64,000 nucleotides of DNA from Lepidostoma basale (GCA_022606425.2 JAHDVF020000009.1:62001-126000), one strand, 5' to 3'. Counted from the stretch's first letter, positions 50,615 through 61,324 are shown. Notes: generated from the sequence alone by a model not told the origin. Numbers and translations: made by a program.

Positions 50615-50815
50615 ACTTATTTTTACACCACTTTATTTTGTCAAACCAACTTGTTTCACTCCCGCCGGAGGTTCGTCAAGGTTACAAAATAAATAAATAC
50701 AAATTCTGGTTTGATTTGTATAATTTATTAGTTTGTTTTGTAACCCTGTCGAAGCTTGGGCGGTAGCGAAACCGGTTGGTTTGGCAAAAATAAAGTGGTG
50801 CAAAAATAAGAACAA
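50615..50815. repeat. Inverted-repeat element, hammerhead-like family e
   Basis: Arms CACCACTTTATTTTGTCAAA and GGCAAAAATAAAGTGGTGCA mirror each other. On the plus strand at 50746-50777: CTGTCGA, A, GCT-TGGGCGGT-AGC, GAAAC, C, G-GTT. AACC immediately upstream can pair with GGTT downstream, giving a four-pair stem I. The left arm holds the mirrored copy (CCAACTTGTTTCACTCCCGC), with changes. The spacer between arms is AT-rich. Confidence 0.75.
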
Positions 50816-50903
50816 GTGTTTTAAATTTGAATTTATTGATGTTTATTTAAAACAAATGATTGGTTTGATCGCGCTTTTGTATCTATAGTGGTACGCATAC
50901 AAA

Positions 50904-51370
50904 ATGAAGTGCTTGATTGATGGTTGTGGATTTAACTGTGTAAAACTTGTTTTACTGTACGGCTGCGAGACTTGGTGCCTGGGCGAAAGAGAGCGCAAAA
51001 GGCTGAAGGCATTTGAGATGTGGACCTACCGACGAATTGCTCGTGTTTCATGGAGGGACCACATTACAAATGAAGAGGTTCTTAGCAGAGTTGAAGAGAG
51101 TAGGCACATGTTGAACACAATAGCGGACAGGTGCGCAAGATGGATTGGTCATGTGTTGCGACACGAATGTTTCCTGCATGAGGGAATGGTCGAGGGATCG
51201 ATTGGCAGAGAACGACCTCGCCAGGAGTACCTAGACCAGATTTGTCAAGATATGGGCTGCACCTCTTATGCGGAGTTGAAGAGAGTTGCCGAGGACCGAG
51301 CGGAGTGGAAGAGGAGACGCGTCGCCTTGCTGCAGACCAATCATTAGATTGAGACCGGAGAAGAAGAAAA
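50904..51370 (+). mobile_element. LINE-C ORF2 C-terminus, open 147-codon frame
   Basis: The frame 50904-51347 contains KLVLLYGCETWCLGERERKR, LKAFEMWTYRRIARVSWRDH, TNEEVLSRVEESRHM, RCARWIGHVLRHECFLHEGM, then RERPRQEYLDQICQDMGC and a basic end. This is the domain downstream of LINE reverse transcriptase. No stop or frameshift is seen, making it the best-preserved coding remnant in the window. The first residues up to about codon 14 look like flank rather than LINE. It ends near GGAGAAGAAGAAAAC. Without an RT catalytic domain it cannot be functional alone. Confidence 0.85.
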
Positions 51371-51374
51371 CTCC

Positions 51375-51455
51375 ATTATTAATTTACTCTATTATAATTA
51401 ATAAGTAAACAAGATTCTTTAGTTTGGATTTAATTTATATAAATTATAGAGGTAA
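51375..51455. other. Short AT-rich spacer
   Basis: Nothing recognisable lies between the LINE-C tail and the next repeat. Confidence 0.3.
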
Positions 51456-51459
51456 TTCT

Positions 51460-51530
51460 CAAACTGAGAATGTTTGAGAATGCCCTCGCAAGGCGAAACA
51501 AATTTGTTACAATTTATGTAATTTATATCA
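51460..51530 (+). repeat. Hammerhead-like family f, single arm
   Basis: At 51474 the plus strand reads TTGAGAA, T, GCC-CTCGCAA-GGC, GAAAC, AAATTT, GTT, with TGT upstream able to pair with ACA downstream. The G-A pair of the core is replaced by A-A, as in the copy at 3.5 kb. Confidence 0.6.
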
Positions 51531-51535
51531 ATTAA

Positions 51536-51584
51536 ATACAAGTAAAACAACTAAACAATCGTGTTTACTATTGTAAATTAAAAT
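51536..51584 (+). repeat. Family 8 single arm
   Basis: ACAAGTAAAACAACTAAACA-ATCGTGTTTACTATTG matches one arm of the palindrome at 15815-15935. Confidence 0.65.
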
Positions 51585-51614
51585 GGACTGCCATATTTTT
51601 CTCTCTGATCCTCT
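51582..51614 (-). mobile_element. Short RTE-like LINE fragment
   Basis: AATGGACTGCCATATTTTTC-TCTCTGATC matches the mirrored QERKVWQSI block only. It could be chance-shortened remains of a larger copy. Confidence 0.4.
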
Positions 51615-51619
51615 ATCAA

Positions 51620-52135
51620 TTATTTTACATCCCGACAACGTCTTGCGCAAGCTAATATATACGCGAATATGATATAAGATGTGCTCTAGAGAATAACAAA
51701 ATAATCCTTTACTTCCGAAATAATTTCCCAAGAACACGATCTGACATAAATACAAGGGATTCTTAATTAGATCTAGACAGTGATGAACGATATTTCGCAG
51801 TTAAACGAAACAAATCCCTGCACATATTCTGAAATTCAAAGGTAATTCGCAGCCCCGTGTAAACAGAACGAAAAGAGGATTACTGGTGAAAATCCGGCCT
51901 CGGAACTTCCACAAAACAAACCGAGATTGAAAAACTGATCCGGCTGTTATGCCAGAGGTTTTCAAAATTTTACAAAATCTACGACGAATATTTTTTATGA
52001 AGAAAAAAAAAGTTATCGTATGCCAAATATGATGCCGATTTAAAAAAATATCTAATTGGTAATGTTTTAAAATTAATTATTTTCTTTCAATGTTACAGCG
52101 TCTTTCAATCAAATAATGCATAATTATAACGCAGA
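51620..52135. other. Unassigned stretch
   Basis: The part at 51750-51960 is GC-richer and unique. A 75-codon minus frame (51528-51755) overlaps repeats and is not recognised. Confidence 0.3.
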
Positions 52136-52139
52136 ATAA

Positions 52140-52390
52140 TTGTTAGGCGATTTAACTGTTAACTTTTTAATTAAATTATTGCAACAGCTGTTTTGTTAAC
52201 ATAAGATGAAGCGAACATCGTTTGGCGAAAAAGCTATCGCAATTTTATAAAATTAAATGTGCAAAAAAACAAAATGTGATATACAAAAATAGTGCTGAAA
52301 TTAAACATTTAATGTAAGAGTATCACAGTGTTTCCGCAAAAAAACAATACATCTTATTAAAAAAAACATCCATTACACACTGCTAAAAAA
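52140..52390. repeat. Family b inverted repeat, decayed
   Basis: CAACAGCTGTTTTGTTAACA on the left and TTTGGCGAAAAAGCTATCGC with AAAATGTGATATACAAAA on the right keep family b landmarks, and AGTATCACAGTGTTTCCGCA follows the family terminus. The core is too worn to fold. Confidence 0.5.
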
Positions 52391-52394
52391 AAGT

Positions 52395-53100
52395 GTATTG
52401 ATTTACAGTATTATATTGTAAAAAAAACAATGTCGATTTTAATCATTTATATTCATTTAAAATAATTAAAACGGGATCGCAAACCCTCAAAAGGATAACA
52501 GCTGAGGTTCACATTTAAAAAAATCGTTGTAATTAATGCATTCTATGCAGGTCCCAAAATGGTTCCGATTTTGAATGTTCGGTTTGAAAATAAATGAAAA
52601 CCGCCCTTAGTCAAGTACTATTTAGGAATTTTCAGTTATCAGCGCGACTAGTGAGCAAAGCTAAAAACAATTCTGGATTTGTATGCACGGCGAGAGGCAA
52701 TTTTTATGGAATATTTAATTGGTTGAGGATTTATTTCACCTGTTAAAAAAATATTGCCGGTAAAATAATATTTTTATAGAATATTGTTAAAATAAATAAT
52801 AGTTGTGAAAAGTTATATTGACGTGAACTTGGATGAAAACAACTCAGACATGTAAAATAATTCTTTCATAGTAAGTTCACTTACTATATCTGAATATTTA
52901 TGAATAATGTTTTGATTAATAAAAACTCGAAGTTTAAAAGTTTAAGGAACTTGAGTTCATAAAAAAACTCTCATCTATATAAATAAAAATGTAAATGTTC
53001 GTTTGTTCCTTCAATCTAAGCATTTTACAATAAAATCATACTGAGTCACAGCAATGCCTGACCGGGTATATAAAAAATATTTGTCTAAAACGATTGTTAA
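52395..53100. other. Unassigned stretch
   Basis: A repeat-like patch at 52975-53070 (TATATAAATAAAAATGTAAA, GTTCGTTTGTTCC, then GCCTGACCGGGTA) resembles a motif common in insect genomic repeats, but I cannot assign it to a superfamily. The block 52490-52730 is unique. Confidence 0.3.
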
Positions 53101-53106
53101 ACAATA

Positions 53107-53292
53107 TAATCTTCTTCTTGTTATGCCATATCAGGTTTCCTCGACGTTGAAAACCATCTGTAAAGGGTTCTCTGTCTTGCGCCGCTCGGAATAACTCCTT
53201 CACACTCCCTATTCCAGTCCAATATTTGATGTTGCGTTGTCAAGACGTTTGCCCTGGGCTAAGACCACGCGGTCCTTTAAATTTACCCATTA
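53107..53292 (-). mobile_element. LINE-C 3' fragment, decayed
   Basis: The minus strand reads GKFKGPRGLSPGQTS-like residues, then QRNIKYWTG, a CEGVIPSGARQRTLYRWF block and a stop, matching GKVEGRRG...LRNIREWTG...QDRxAF. It ends GATATGGCATAACAAGAAGA. Confidence 0.65.
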
Positions 53293-53294
53293 AA

Positions 53295-54175
53295 ATAAAA
53301 ACATTATACTATTTTTAAAATAACATTTACCTTATTCTTAAATACATTGGAGGATAGAGATTCAAAATATGAACAATATTTTTTAACATATATGAGGTAC
53401 TGAATTGAGAGAATTTCAAACATGTAAATATGACCACAATCAAAGTAGTTGGATCGCTTTGATTAACCGCCCTACCTTCAGATAATTTCCCTAGAAACGT
53501 GCAAAAAAAAATGCAGGTTTTTTATTAATTAAATTAAATTATATATTAATTTTATTTTTTTAAATTACGAAACGTCAAAGACTCGACCACACACTTTGCC
53601 TGCCCCTAGTAAAATTATTTTGTGAAGACTTGTACTCAAGTGTTGTTGACACACGCGCGTATCCCTAACAGTTTGTACATTTTAGGTACATTACTTTTTC
53701 TCAAGCGCGTATGTAAAACGGGATAGCGCATAATGGTACAGTCAAAGTGAACGCATCACGTACGTTCAAATACCTAGAACTGAGAAAGTGTAATGGCAGT
53801 ATGACTTATTGCTGCAGAACGAAATGTATGATTTACTGAAAATATGCTAATTCTGTTTAGGACTTGAACAATGACATTACACTGGATGCAAGTATCTCCC
53901 AGGTCGGCTCTGGACACTCGTGTGCATTAATCAAGAGCCGGAGATTCACAGGGAATAGGAACTAATTAAGGCAACCCCAGGGACGGATAAGGAAGTAGAC
54001 AATAAATGACCTAATCTTGGTACGTTGATTTGAGGCTATTTTAATTTAAGAAGCTTTCAAAGCGAAAAACAGTTAACACATACATTATCAAATACAGTAA
54101 TATACTCGTACATAAACGATATATAATATATTTGTAAAAATACGCGGCTCTTTATTACAACAAATGTTGAAAAAA
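53295..54175. other. Unassigned stretch
   Basis: The part at 53580-54010 is of balanced composition, unique in the window, with no coding frame above chance length. Confidence 0.3.
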
Positions 54176-54182
54176 TATGTAA

Positions 54183-54440
54183 CAAATGATTAATATGAAT
54201 GAAAACGTCTGTCTTCTAGAAGTTTTATTATATTTTAGATGGAATGACATGTTTCGCCCTTCTAATGCATTATCAAATGTATTTTGATAATGCCTTAATG
54301 CCATATTCGATAATGCCTTTCAAGGCAAAACATATCATTCCATCTAAAATATAATAAAACTCCTAGAAGACATACGTTTTCATTCATATAAATTATTTAA
54401 TATGGAGTTTTACATCATTGTTCTACAAACAATAAATAAC
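54183..54440. repeat. Inverted-repeat element, family i, complete
   Basis: Left ATGAATGAAAACGTCTGTCT, AGATGGAATGACATGTTTCG and TCTAATGCATTATCAAATG face right TTCGATAATGCCTTTCAAGG, CAAAACATATCATTCCATCT, AAGACATACGTTTTCATTC. GTTCTACAAACAATAAATA ends it. The right core reads TCGATAA, T, GCCTTTCAAGGC, AAAAC, AT, ATC, so it is close to the family form but with mutated GAAA and GUC. Confidence 0.8.
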
Positions 54441-54444
54441 AAAC

Positions 54445-55255
54445 GGGTACAGGAGAAACAAATAAAAGTTCCCTCGGACACTAGTTTGTGAATAAAATAT
54501 GTAGTTAAGCTATGTAAACTCTTCAGAACAACACATTTAAAAAGAGAATTCCAATATAAAAACTATAAAACTCGTCTAAAGTGTAATCGTCTATAATCGC
54601 AATGAAACAAATTATTCGAATAAATAAACTCCTTCACGGAGCGAAACGATTTAAAATTCAATACAAACTCTGTTTGTTTTGGCTCTTTGGCAAGGAGGGA
54701 GAAAATTGTGAAAAGTTTTCCATCATTAACGAGCCCTAAAGTGGCACAAAGTTTGCCCATAAGCAAGCCTTTGTTTTAACAGCTTTATGTTAATCTAAAA
54801 TACATACAGTCCGTGTCTACGCCTCCCCTGGGAACTGGCCACCGGCAGCGGTGGTGCGTGAATCTTGCCTCTTCCTGGCAAAATGGCAAAAACTTGTAGT
54901 TGCTTTACAAGATAGCGTTCAATTCTATGGAAGACTAACTGTACAACATTAAAAATGCTTCAATATTAACAACAAAAATAATCATATTAGAATAAGCAAA
55001 CTTTCGTTAGAAAAAAAAATATTAAGCATGCAATGTTTTTATTATCAATTTATTCTAATTCATTTGCTCATATATCCAGTTGTCTGTCCTGACCTCTTTG
55101 AGCTATGGGATCAAAATATTTTAACAATCTCTGAAGGTTGGATAAGAATCGACTGGTGATATTGATGATTCATTATGATATCCAAGCAATAAATAATTAT
55201 ATATTTTTTTGTTTAGAAAAATATGTTCAATTCAAATTAACTTACGTAATAATAA
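54445..55255. other. Unassigned stretch
   Basis: A 67-codon minus frame (54563-54766) encodes KLCATLGLVNDGKLFTIFSL and neighbours, not recognised. The remaining sequence has no repeat match. Confidence 0.3.
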
Positions 55256-55261
55256 TCAAAA

Positions 55262-55495
55262 CATTTTACTGAAATCTCTTGATGGAAGTTCATTATAAAT
55301 AATAAATAATACGACGATTTTTTCTTAATAATTCCACTTATTGTCTTTATTTCGACAGCGACTGGTTTCGCCAGGCAAGCTGGCACTCAGTCTGTCGATG
55401 CCAGCTAGCCTGGCGAAACCGGACGCTGTCAAAACAAAAACAAAAAGTGGAAGTAGTTATTAAAAAAAACATCGTTTTATTGAATTATTAGTAAT
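55262..55495. repeat. Inverted-repeat element, hammerhead-like family d, older copy
   Basis: It shares TTTACTGAAATCTCTTGATG at its left end with the 16.4-kb copy. Arms CCACTTATTGTCTTTATTTC...CAGGCAAGCTGGCA and TGCCAGCTAGCCTGGCGAAA...AAAAGTGGAAGTAGTTA are inverted but differ at many sites. The right core reads CTGTCGA, T, GCCAG-CTAGC-CTGGC, GAAAC, CG, GAC: the final triplet is GAC instead of GTC. Confidence 0.8.
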
Positions 55496-55554
55496 AATAA
55501 TATTTTTTCCACATACGCAGATATGTGTTGTTTACTCACTCATCTATATTTACG

Positions 55555-55750
55555 AAAAAGTGGAGGGAAGGCGACCAAAAGGACAACCACCGAACCGCTG
55601 GTCCGATCAAATCAGGGTTCTGATTGAATTCTCATTAGCTGCAGCCTGGAGACTGACGGGTGACAGGAGCGCATGGCGTGCCATGGTCAATAGTTTACAA
55701 GATGGACACGACCCTTAATCATGAGGAATACGAATGAGAAGAAGAATTGT
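55555..55750 (+). mobile_element. LINE 3' fragment (LINE-F)
   Basis: The plus strand encodes KVEGRRPKGQPPNRWSDQIR, LIEFSLAAAWRLTGDRSAWR and MVNSLQDGHDP, then a stop and an AATGAGAAGAAGAA end. The GRR-x-P-RWSDQI and DRxxWR landmarks indicate a LINE post-RT tail. It is close to but distinct from the other families here. Confidence 0.65.
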
Positions 55751-55804
55751 CATAGAAGCGTGAAGTATATAATACATGTATTTTATAATACGCTTCTATG
55801 ACAA
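55747..55804. repeat. Small palindrome
   Basis: TTGTCATAGAAGCG (55747-55760) and its exact reverse complement (55791-55804) flank a 30-bp AT-rich loop containing an ATACATGTAT self-complementary centre. Confidence 0.75.
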
Positions 55805-55809
55805 TATGG

Positions 55810-57145
55810 GTTTATACCCTACATTATTGTATATTCTTTAAAAATAAAACAAGAAAAATGTAAAAAATACGAAATACCTTTGTTTTGTAAATGATTCGAA
55901 ATAGAGATAAAGAAACGGATTTAAAGGGAGTAAGAACCTTACTCCTTATATACGAATTTACAAGAAAATAGTTCTCAGAGGCTGTTGTAAGTGTACTCCC
56001 TTAAGAGGGGAATTTTTAGTATTTTTTACTTGTTTTAGGTCAGTTGGCTGCATGCGACGGCTAGACTCACCCTTTTCACTATCGTGCATTGTTTTTTTTT
56101 AACTTGTAATTTGTCCTTGTGTTTGCTAAACAGTCTATTCCTTAGGTAAAACATTAATTATATAAACGCTACGAGGATGTAGTAATATTTTTAAGAACTT
56201 ATCCCTGTAAATAAATAAATTGTTGATTGTTTAAAGTATGTAAGAAAATAAAACTCTCGTACAAAATTACATTTTCAAAACATAATTTATAATACTCGTA
56301 TATATTAAAATCAAATCACTTTATCCTTTTAAAAGACATAACAAGCTTATTTATAGTTTGGGAAATCCTTTGATAACAAGTAAAATACCAGGAACGCAAA
56401 AGAGATGGTTCGAAATCATACTAATGCAAAATCACCATATTTTGTTAATGAAACTTTTTTTGTTGATAAAACCAAAATCAGATATACGATTGTTATTACC
56501 AAGACAGTGGATATAAAATAATGCTTTTATTCTAGTACAAATACTAAGGTATAGATATATAAATGTATTATAGAAATTCTCGTTTTCAAATAGTCCTCAT
56601 TTTAGTTTTCACTATTAAACTGTGATATATATAGTAAGGAATATGCTATAATAAAAAGATACATATCTACCATAAAAACTAAAATAAACCCCCTAAAAAC
56701 AGATATCTTTTTACCACATTAGATGGGGAGTTTGTAAATTGCGACAGTGAATGGCTAATTAGGTTTTCGTTGGTACTGGTACAAAAACTACCGTGGCCAC
56801 CGCTGGCCAATGGTGTATTAACAGGGGTTATTTAACATTCATCCTTTCATATTTAGGTTACTCCGATGTTTACAGATTCGTTAAGGGCCCCCTTAAACAA
56901 AAATATTAAACAGTGATTTAAAAAGTTACGTTCGTAAAGTGGTTAGATAGAATGCGAAAGGTCATGAAGTTAGGTAGAAATTATACTTAACGCAAGAAGT
57001 TAAAAACGATGACAAAATCGAATAGATATAAATAAGATTTTGTATTTATGATTAACTTTTAATACAATGGAATCCATTCTACATATTTTTTATTTTTTAA
57101 CGAATCAAAAAAAAAATCCACATATATGAACTTACTCGTATGTAA
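55810..57145. other. Unassigned DNA, mostly AT-rich
   Basis: It contains one altered PGTxxRW word (56386-56408) and a GC-richer part at 56730-56900. No coding frame or element boundary is recognised. Confidence 0.3.
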
Positions 57146-57147
57146 TG

Positions 57148-57400
57148 TTTGTTTATTGTTTCTTGAACAATGATGTAAAACTACATATTAAATAATGAAT
57201 AAGAATAAATACTTCTATTTTATAATGGGAATGACATGTTTTTTCTTACTAAGGCATTATAAAATATTTTATCATAAACATTTGATAATGCTTTAGTAAG
57301 CCAAAACATGTCATTCCCATTAAATATAACAAAACTTCTAGAAAACAGGCGTTTTCATTCGCATTAACTTACATTATTTACATCTTAACCAATGAAAGTA
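57148..57400. repeat. Inverted-repeat element, family i, complete
   Basis: TTTATTGTTTCTTGAACAAT starts the left arm. The right arm has TTGATAATGCTTTAGTAAGC, CAAAACATGTCATTCCCATT and TCTAGAAAACAGGCGTTTTC. The right core reads TTGATAA, T, GC-TTTAGTAA-GC, CAAAAC, AT, GTC. Confidence 0.75.
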
Positions 57401-57404
57401 TTAT

Positions 57405-57775
57405 ATAACTACAATATTAGCGAACCAATATATACCATGAACATTTTAATATTGGTATATATTGTATATAATATTTACTTCTAAAAGTTTCTAGTCAAAA
57501 TGTTTGATTTCATTGTTGTTTTACATCAGTGTTTTAAACATTACAAAATCAGCAGGAGATTTTTTTAAAAGTAAATAAATGTAGCATACGTTTTTATAAA
57601 AGAACCCCGAAAAAACATAAATACATCTATGTATGATTCACAGAACCACTTAAAGCCAAAAAAGCAACATCAAAAAAATAAGGATAAATGTTACATACAT
57701 TGAAAAATTATAATAATAAAAAAATAGATGCTTCGCATACTGAGAATTACGATAAGGAAATAAACGATATTATAG
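57405..57775. other. Unassigned AT-rich DNA
   Basis: A short inverted pair (CAATATATACCA and TGGTATATATTG) lies at about 57427-57470. Nothing else is recognised. Confidence 0.3.
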
Positions 57776-57778
57776 TTA

Positions 57779-58020
57779 GATAATCTATTGTTTTGGCCGA
57801 AACGTATGATACAGCAAAATTATAAAATTTACAACACTATTAATATACGGATCACAATTTATTTATGTGAGTTGTTTGTAACACTTGATAAAAAAAAAAC
57901 AATAGTTATCACAAACAACTAACACCAGACGATGATAACTAAGGTTGGCGAAACAGATGTCTCCACAATCTCGTATAAAATAAATGGTGATACGTAAAAT
58001 AACTGTGTTTTATAATATTA
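57779..58020. repeat. Family b inverted repeat
   Basis: The terminus ATTGTTTTGGCCGAAACGTA is on the left. GGATCACAATTTATTT and AAATAAATGGTGATACGT mirror each other. The right core is CCAGACGATGATAACTAAGG, TTGGCGAAACAG, ATGTC: stem II 3' side and GAAAC are kept but CTGATGA is changed. Confidence 0.65.
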
Positions 58021-58024
58021 CGAG

Positions 58025-58655
58025 TATTATTACAAAAAAAATTGATATAATTAATGGATTTCTATGTCAAACATTTAAACAATATATAAATATTTATGAG
58101 TAAAAATCCAAAAGAACGCGGTGCTTTTAAAACTTACTTTATTTTTGGTAAATGTCAAATTCCAGTTTCAAAATGAATTCAAATAAGGCTTGCAAAACCA
58201 GAAAAACGAAGGGAGACGTGTCAAAATAATAATACAGTCGTTCAGTAAATAATGCTCTGGAGGCGGTGTTAACGGAAAGACGTCGGAAAGCCTAAAATAT
58301 TTTTTTTCCAAACGGGAAGCGGGAAAATTAACTAATGGTGCGTAAGAGAAGACGTAAGTTGAAGTGTTTGGAAAGGCTCCAGTCTATTGTTTGCCCCGAT
58401 ATGTGAGTGCGTAGGGGTGTGGGGGAGTGCCGGCGCGCTTTTAATGATCTCAAGACATCTCTCACCGTATTGACGGTTAGACAGATGTGAGGAAAAATCA
58501 TTCTGAAGTGTTACAGAATTTCGTTGCCTTTTCACCCCTTGTAACGATCATGGCCTCATGTACACGAGGTAGAAAGTTATAATATAAATATAAATTCATA
58601 AATGTAGAAAAACCAAAATGAGGAAAGTCTTTGAATAAAAAAAAGTTACATAAAT
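58025..58655. other. Unassigned stretch, GC-richer core 58190-58560
   Basis: A 67-codon minus frame (58332-58535) has no recognised motif. It is not repeated in this window and may be host sequence. Confidence 0.3.
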
Positions 58656-58659
58656 CAAC

Positions 58660-58815
58660 GAAGACCTTCGTGGCAGAGTGGCAATGAGAGCTATGACTGC
58701 CACACAGAAGGTCTCGGATTCAATTCCCGGTGATTGCAGTGTGATTCTCACGCTGACAATGTGACAATAAAATGGCGATACCTTTCACATGTCATGAGAA
58801 ATAATATAATAGATA
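58660..58815 (+). mobile_element. SINE-A, 3' truncated
   Basis: GAAGACCTTCGTGGCAGAGT is the head, with A box TGGCAGAGTGG, a B box GGATTCAATTCC (one change), then CAGTGTGATTCTCACGCTGA, AATAAAATGGCGATACC and a TAATATAATAG end. Tail 1 or 2 is not present. Confidence 0.8.
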
Positions 58816-58884
58816 ATATCAAATACAAATGGTATATAGGTAGGATCAAACGATGGAAAAATCGTAAAAAAATGATAATCTTTT

Positions 58885-59058
58885 GGATCCGTGTCAGGTC
58901 CCCCCCAACGTTGGCGATCACTGCAGCAAAGGCATCGCTATTCTGCGCCACTTGGGACAGGATCTGAACTCTTGTTTTTACTGTCCACTCTTTGATGTTC
59001 CGCAGCCAGGACAGCTGCATTCTACCAACTCCCCGACGTCTCTCCACTTTACCCATTA
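58885..59058 (-). mobile_element. LINE-C 3' end
   Basis: The minus strand encodes MGKVERRRGVGRMQLSWLRN, IKEWTV, VQILSQVAQNSDAFAAVIA, NVGGDLTRI. It corresponds to 9210-9360 on the plus strand. The frame is open, extending into the flank. Its tail lacks the AAGAAGAAG word. Confidence 0.8.
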
Positions 59059-59061
59059 ATA

Positions 59062-60030
59062 TCAGTCGAATACTTGATTATTTTAACAATATTATTCTAA
59101 TAATACTTTATTATATCTATATACCTTCCTCGAATATCAAATAATCAATAAACTCGAGATCATGATTAGACGTATTCATCTGACTAAAGTCAGTCGTAGC
59201 GGGCAAAGTGTTAAAAAAAAGTTTATCATTATATATTTTTCCCAGAACGTAAGAGAAACCGGAACTCTTTGGAGCTTTCTTACATACAATGAATGACTTA
59301 AGGCGTGAGAAATTTCAGCAAAGCAAGAATATTGCATTGAAACTAAACAGAATAGAAGCGCTGTTTTAAACAATCGTCAGAGTTTTTAATCGCGAAACTT
59401 TAGTGCTGGATAATAACGTGACAAATCTACCACGAAATCTCAGCGAGAAGTCAGAAGGCGTTAAACGAACAGTGCAGAATGAACCAGAACAAATTGCGCG
59501 GTAACAATCGCTACGGGAAAAAGACCGTAAATACATTCGGCAGACGGCGGATATCCCCGAAGATGTGTCTAGCGGTCGGAGAAGTCGGTCCGGCGGGAAA
59601 CTGGGAGCGATTGTACTGCAATGCTGATTGATTATAGCGTGAACTGCATCGTATCTCTTTATTTCTGGGAGTTCAGCTGTGCAGGAGTGAGACTGAACGG
59701 AATCGATCGGTCGGCTTCCCCTGTCTGACAATAATGTTATTGACCCTAATTTTACAGTACATCATGATTGGGCAAATACCTTTCCGCGTAATTGATTCCT
59801 CGATATTTTCACGAACAAAACGTTCGCAGATTAACGGAATTGAATGATACAATTTTATTCTCGGTAGCGTAAAACTCTCCGCAAAATTGTTCTTGCTACG
59901 TACGACGAAGAGTTCTTTCTGAATTTTCACTAAAAACTTAGAAACGCACGATTTGTCAAGCGTACAAAAAAATAAACGCATTGTAAAGTAATTTTTAAGC
60001 AGGTTGCCCTGTTTTTTGCAACACTATATT
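59062..60030. other. Unassigned stretch, largest GC-richer block (59180-59960)
   Basis: Minus frames of 121 codons (59366-59731) and 102 codons (59673-59981) overlap but have no recognised domain. The sequence is not repeated in the window and has frequent CG. It is the best candidate for unique host sequence near the right side, with no splice structure I can support. Confidence 0.35.
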
Positions 60031-60035
60031 ATTCA

Positions 60036-60345
60036 AATAGTCCATTGTTTTAGCCGAAAGACTATGATATTTTAACATAAACTGTTTAATTAAAAAACTT
60101 TGTTTTATGTATCACAATTGTATTAAATTTTTCGCGACAGCTGTTTCGTCAACCAAAGTGTTTCGTGTTTCGAACCTTTATGTGAAACCACATAATGGCT
60201 CGAAAAATCACGAAAATTTTACATTTGATATATTATTGTAACACCTGATGATGTCAACATAGGTTGAGGAAACAGCTGTCGCGAAAAATAAAAATACAAT
60301 TGTGATATATAAAACAAAGTTTTATTTATTTATTTAACACTTTAT
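60036..60345. repeat. Inverted-repeat element, hammerhead-like family b, complete
   Basis: The left terminus is ATAGTCCATTGTTTTAGCCG. Arms ACTTTGTTTTATGTATCACA and its mirror at 60296-60325 enclose the centre. On the plus strand at 60245-60280: CTGATGA, T, GTCAAC-ATAG-GTTGAG, GAAAC, AGCT, GTC. The left arm keeps CGACAGCTGTTTCGTCAACC (mirrored 3' half) but its 5' core is replaced. Confidence 0.8.
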
Positions 60346-60507
60346 TATTCCGTTAATTTATATAAATAAAATCAATTTCGTACACATGTATTTAGTTTAT
60401 TTAAGCAATAAGAAATATACATTGGAATATTTTTAAATCTATCTATCGTACACAGTAAAACAAAATTATTATTCATAAATCAAAACACTGTTTCCCTTAT
60501 ATAAATC

Positions 60508-60674
60508 GGGTGGTGGTCTATGGGATAGAACGCTTGGCTCCTGATCCAGGGGACTTGGGTTCAAGCCTGGACACGACCCAGATTCCTTCTTCATAATAAT
60601 GAGCTATTTTCTGCTCACATTGAAGATTGTAATAATAAATTCTAATATCATTGATTTAAATCCTCGGTGAAACC
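60508..60674 (+). mobile_element. SINE-B, best copy
   Basis: The head GGTGGTCTATGGGATAGAAC, arm CTTGGCTCCTGATCCAGGG, B box GGGTTCAAGCC, body CCTTCTTCATAATAATGAGC, CATTGAAGATTGTAATAATA and the ATCCTCGGTG end are all present, followed by an A-rich run to about 60712. Confidence 0.88.
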
Positions 60675-60679
60675 AAAAA

Positions 60680-61320
60680 AAATCCCTAAATCCTTTAAAA
60701 AAAAAAAAAAAGTTTATTCGTACTAACCAATTATAATTCTTTATATAACTTGTGTCTATATAGGCAAGATATAAACGAGTATTCCTCATATATAATAGTA
60801 AGCTACATCTGATTATATTGGAGATTGCATAGTAAATTCTATTACCTTCGATTGAGATACATATTTTTAAAATAATAATAAAAATTTATATATCATTTTT
60901 TAATTAAAACAACGATTATCATTAAAGTACACAGTAAGAAACACACGAATATTGTATATTTGAAATTCATCCCCACAAAAACGCGCCGTAATATGCTAGA
61001 AAAAAATGTGATAGCACTCGGAGCAACTAAAATGAAGCCATTATTGCTGTCCCCACTCGAGGTCTATCGCTATTCCCTCACTTCTCTTGTCTATGGCCTC
61101 TATTCATAAACAATCTCCTCCCCAATGAAGTACGGAGATACACGGCCTATGATAATACTCTCTAGGGTAGGACAAGTGGCCCAGATACTCCACGCCGCGA
61201 CGCTGTTTCTTAGGGAAAAAATAATATAAAAAAATATTACGTAGCAGCTAATATAATGGGTTATAAATGAATGATAAAGGATCATCAGAACATTAATTAA
61301 TTACACGTGTACAAAATAAA
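60680..61320. other. Unassigned stretch
   Basis: A weak SINE-B body match may exist at 60815-60850 (ATTGGAGATTGCATAGTAAA). The part at 61020-61215 is GC-richer and unique. Confidence 0.3.
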
Positions 61321-61324
61321 AGCA

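Noticed and set aside
59366..59981. Overlapping minus frames of 121 and 102 codons in a GC-richer block
   Set aside because: Considered as exons of a host gene. No domain, no convincing splice sites and mutual overlap in different frames, so kept only as an unassigned stretch.
60508..60580. A functional glutamine-type tRNA gene
   Set aside because: Same reason: no acceptor-stem pairing, and the sequence continues into the SINE-B body.
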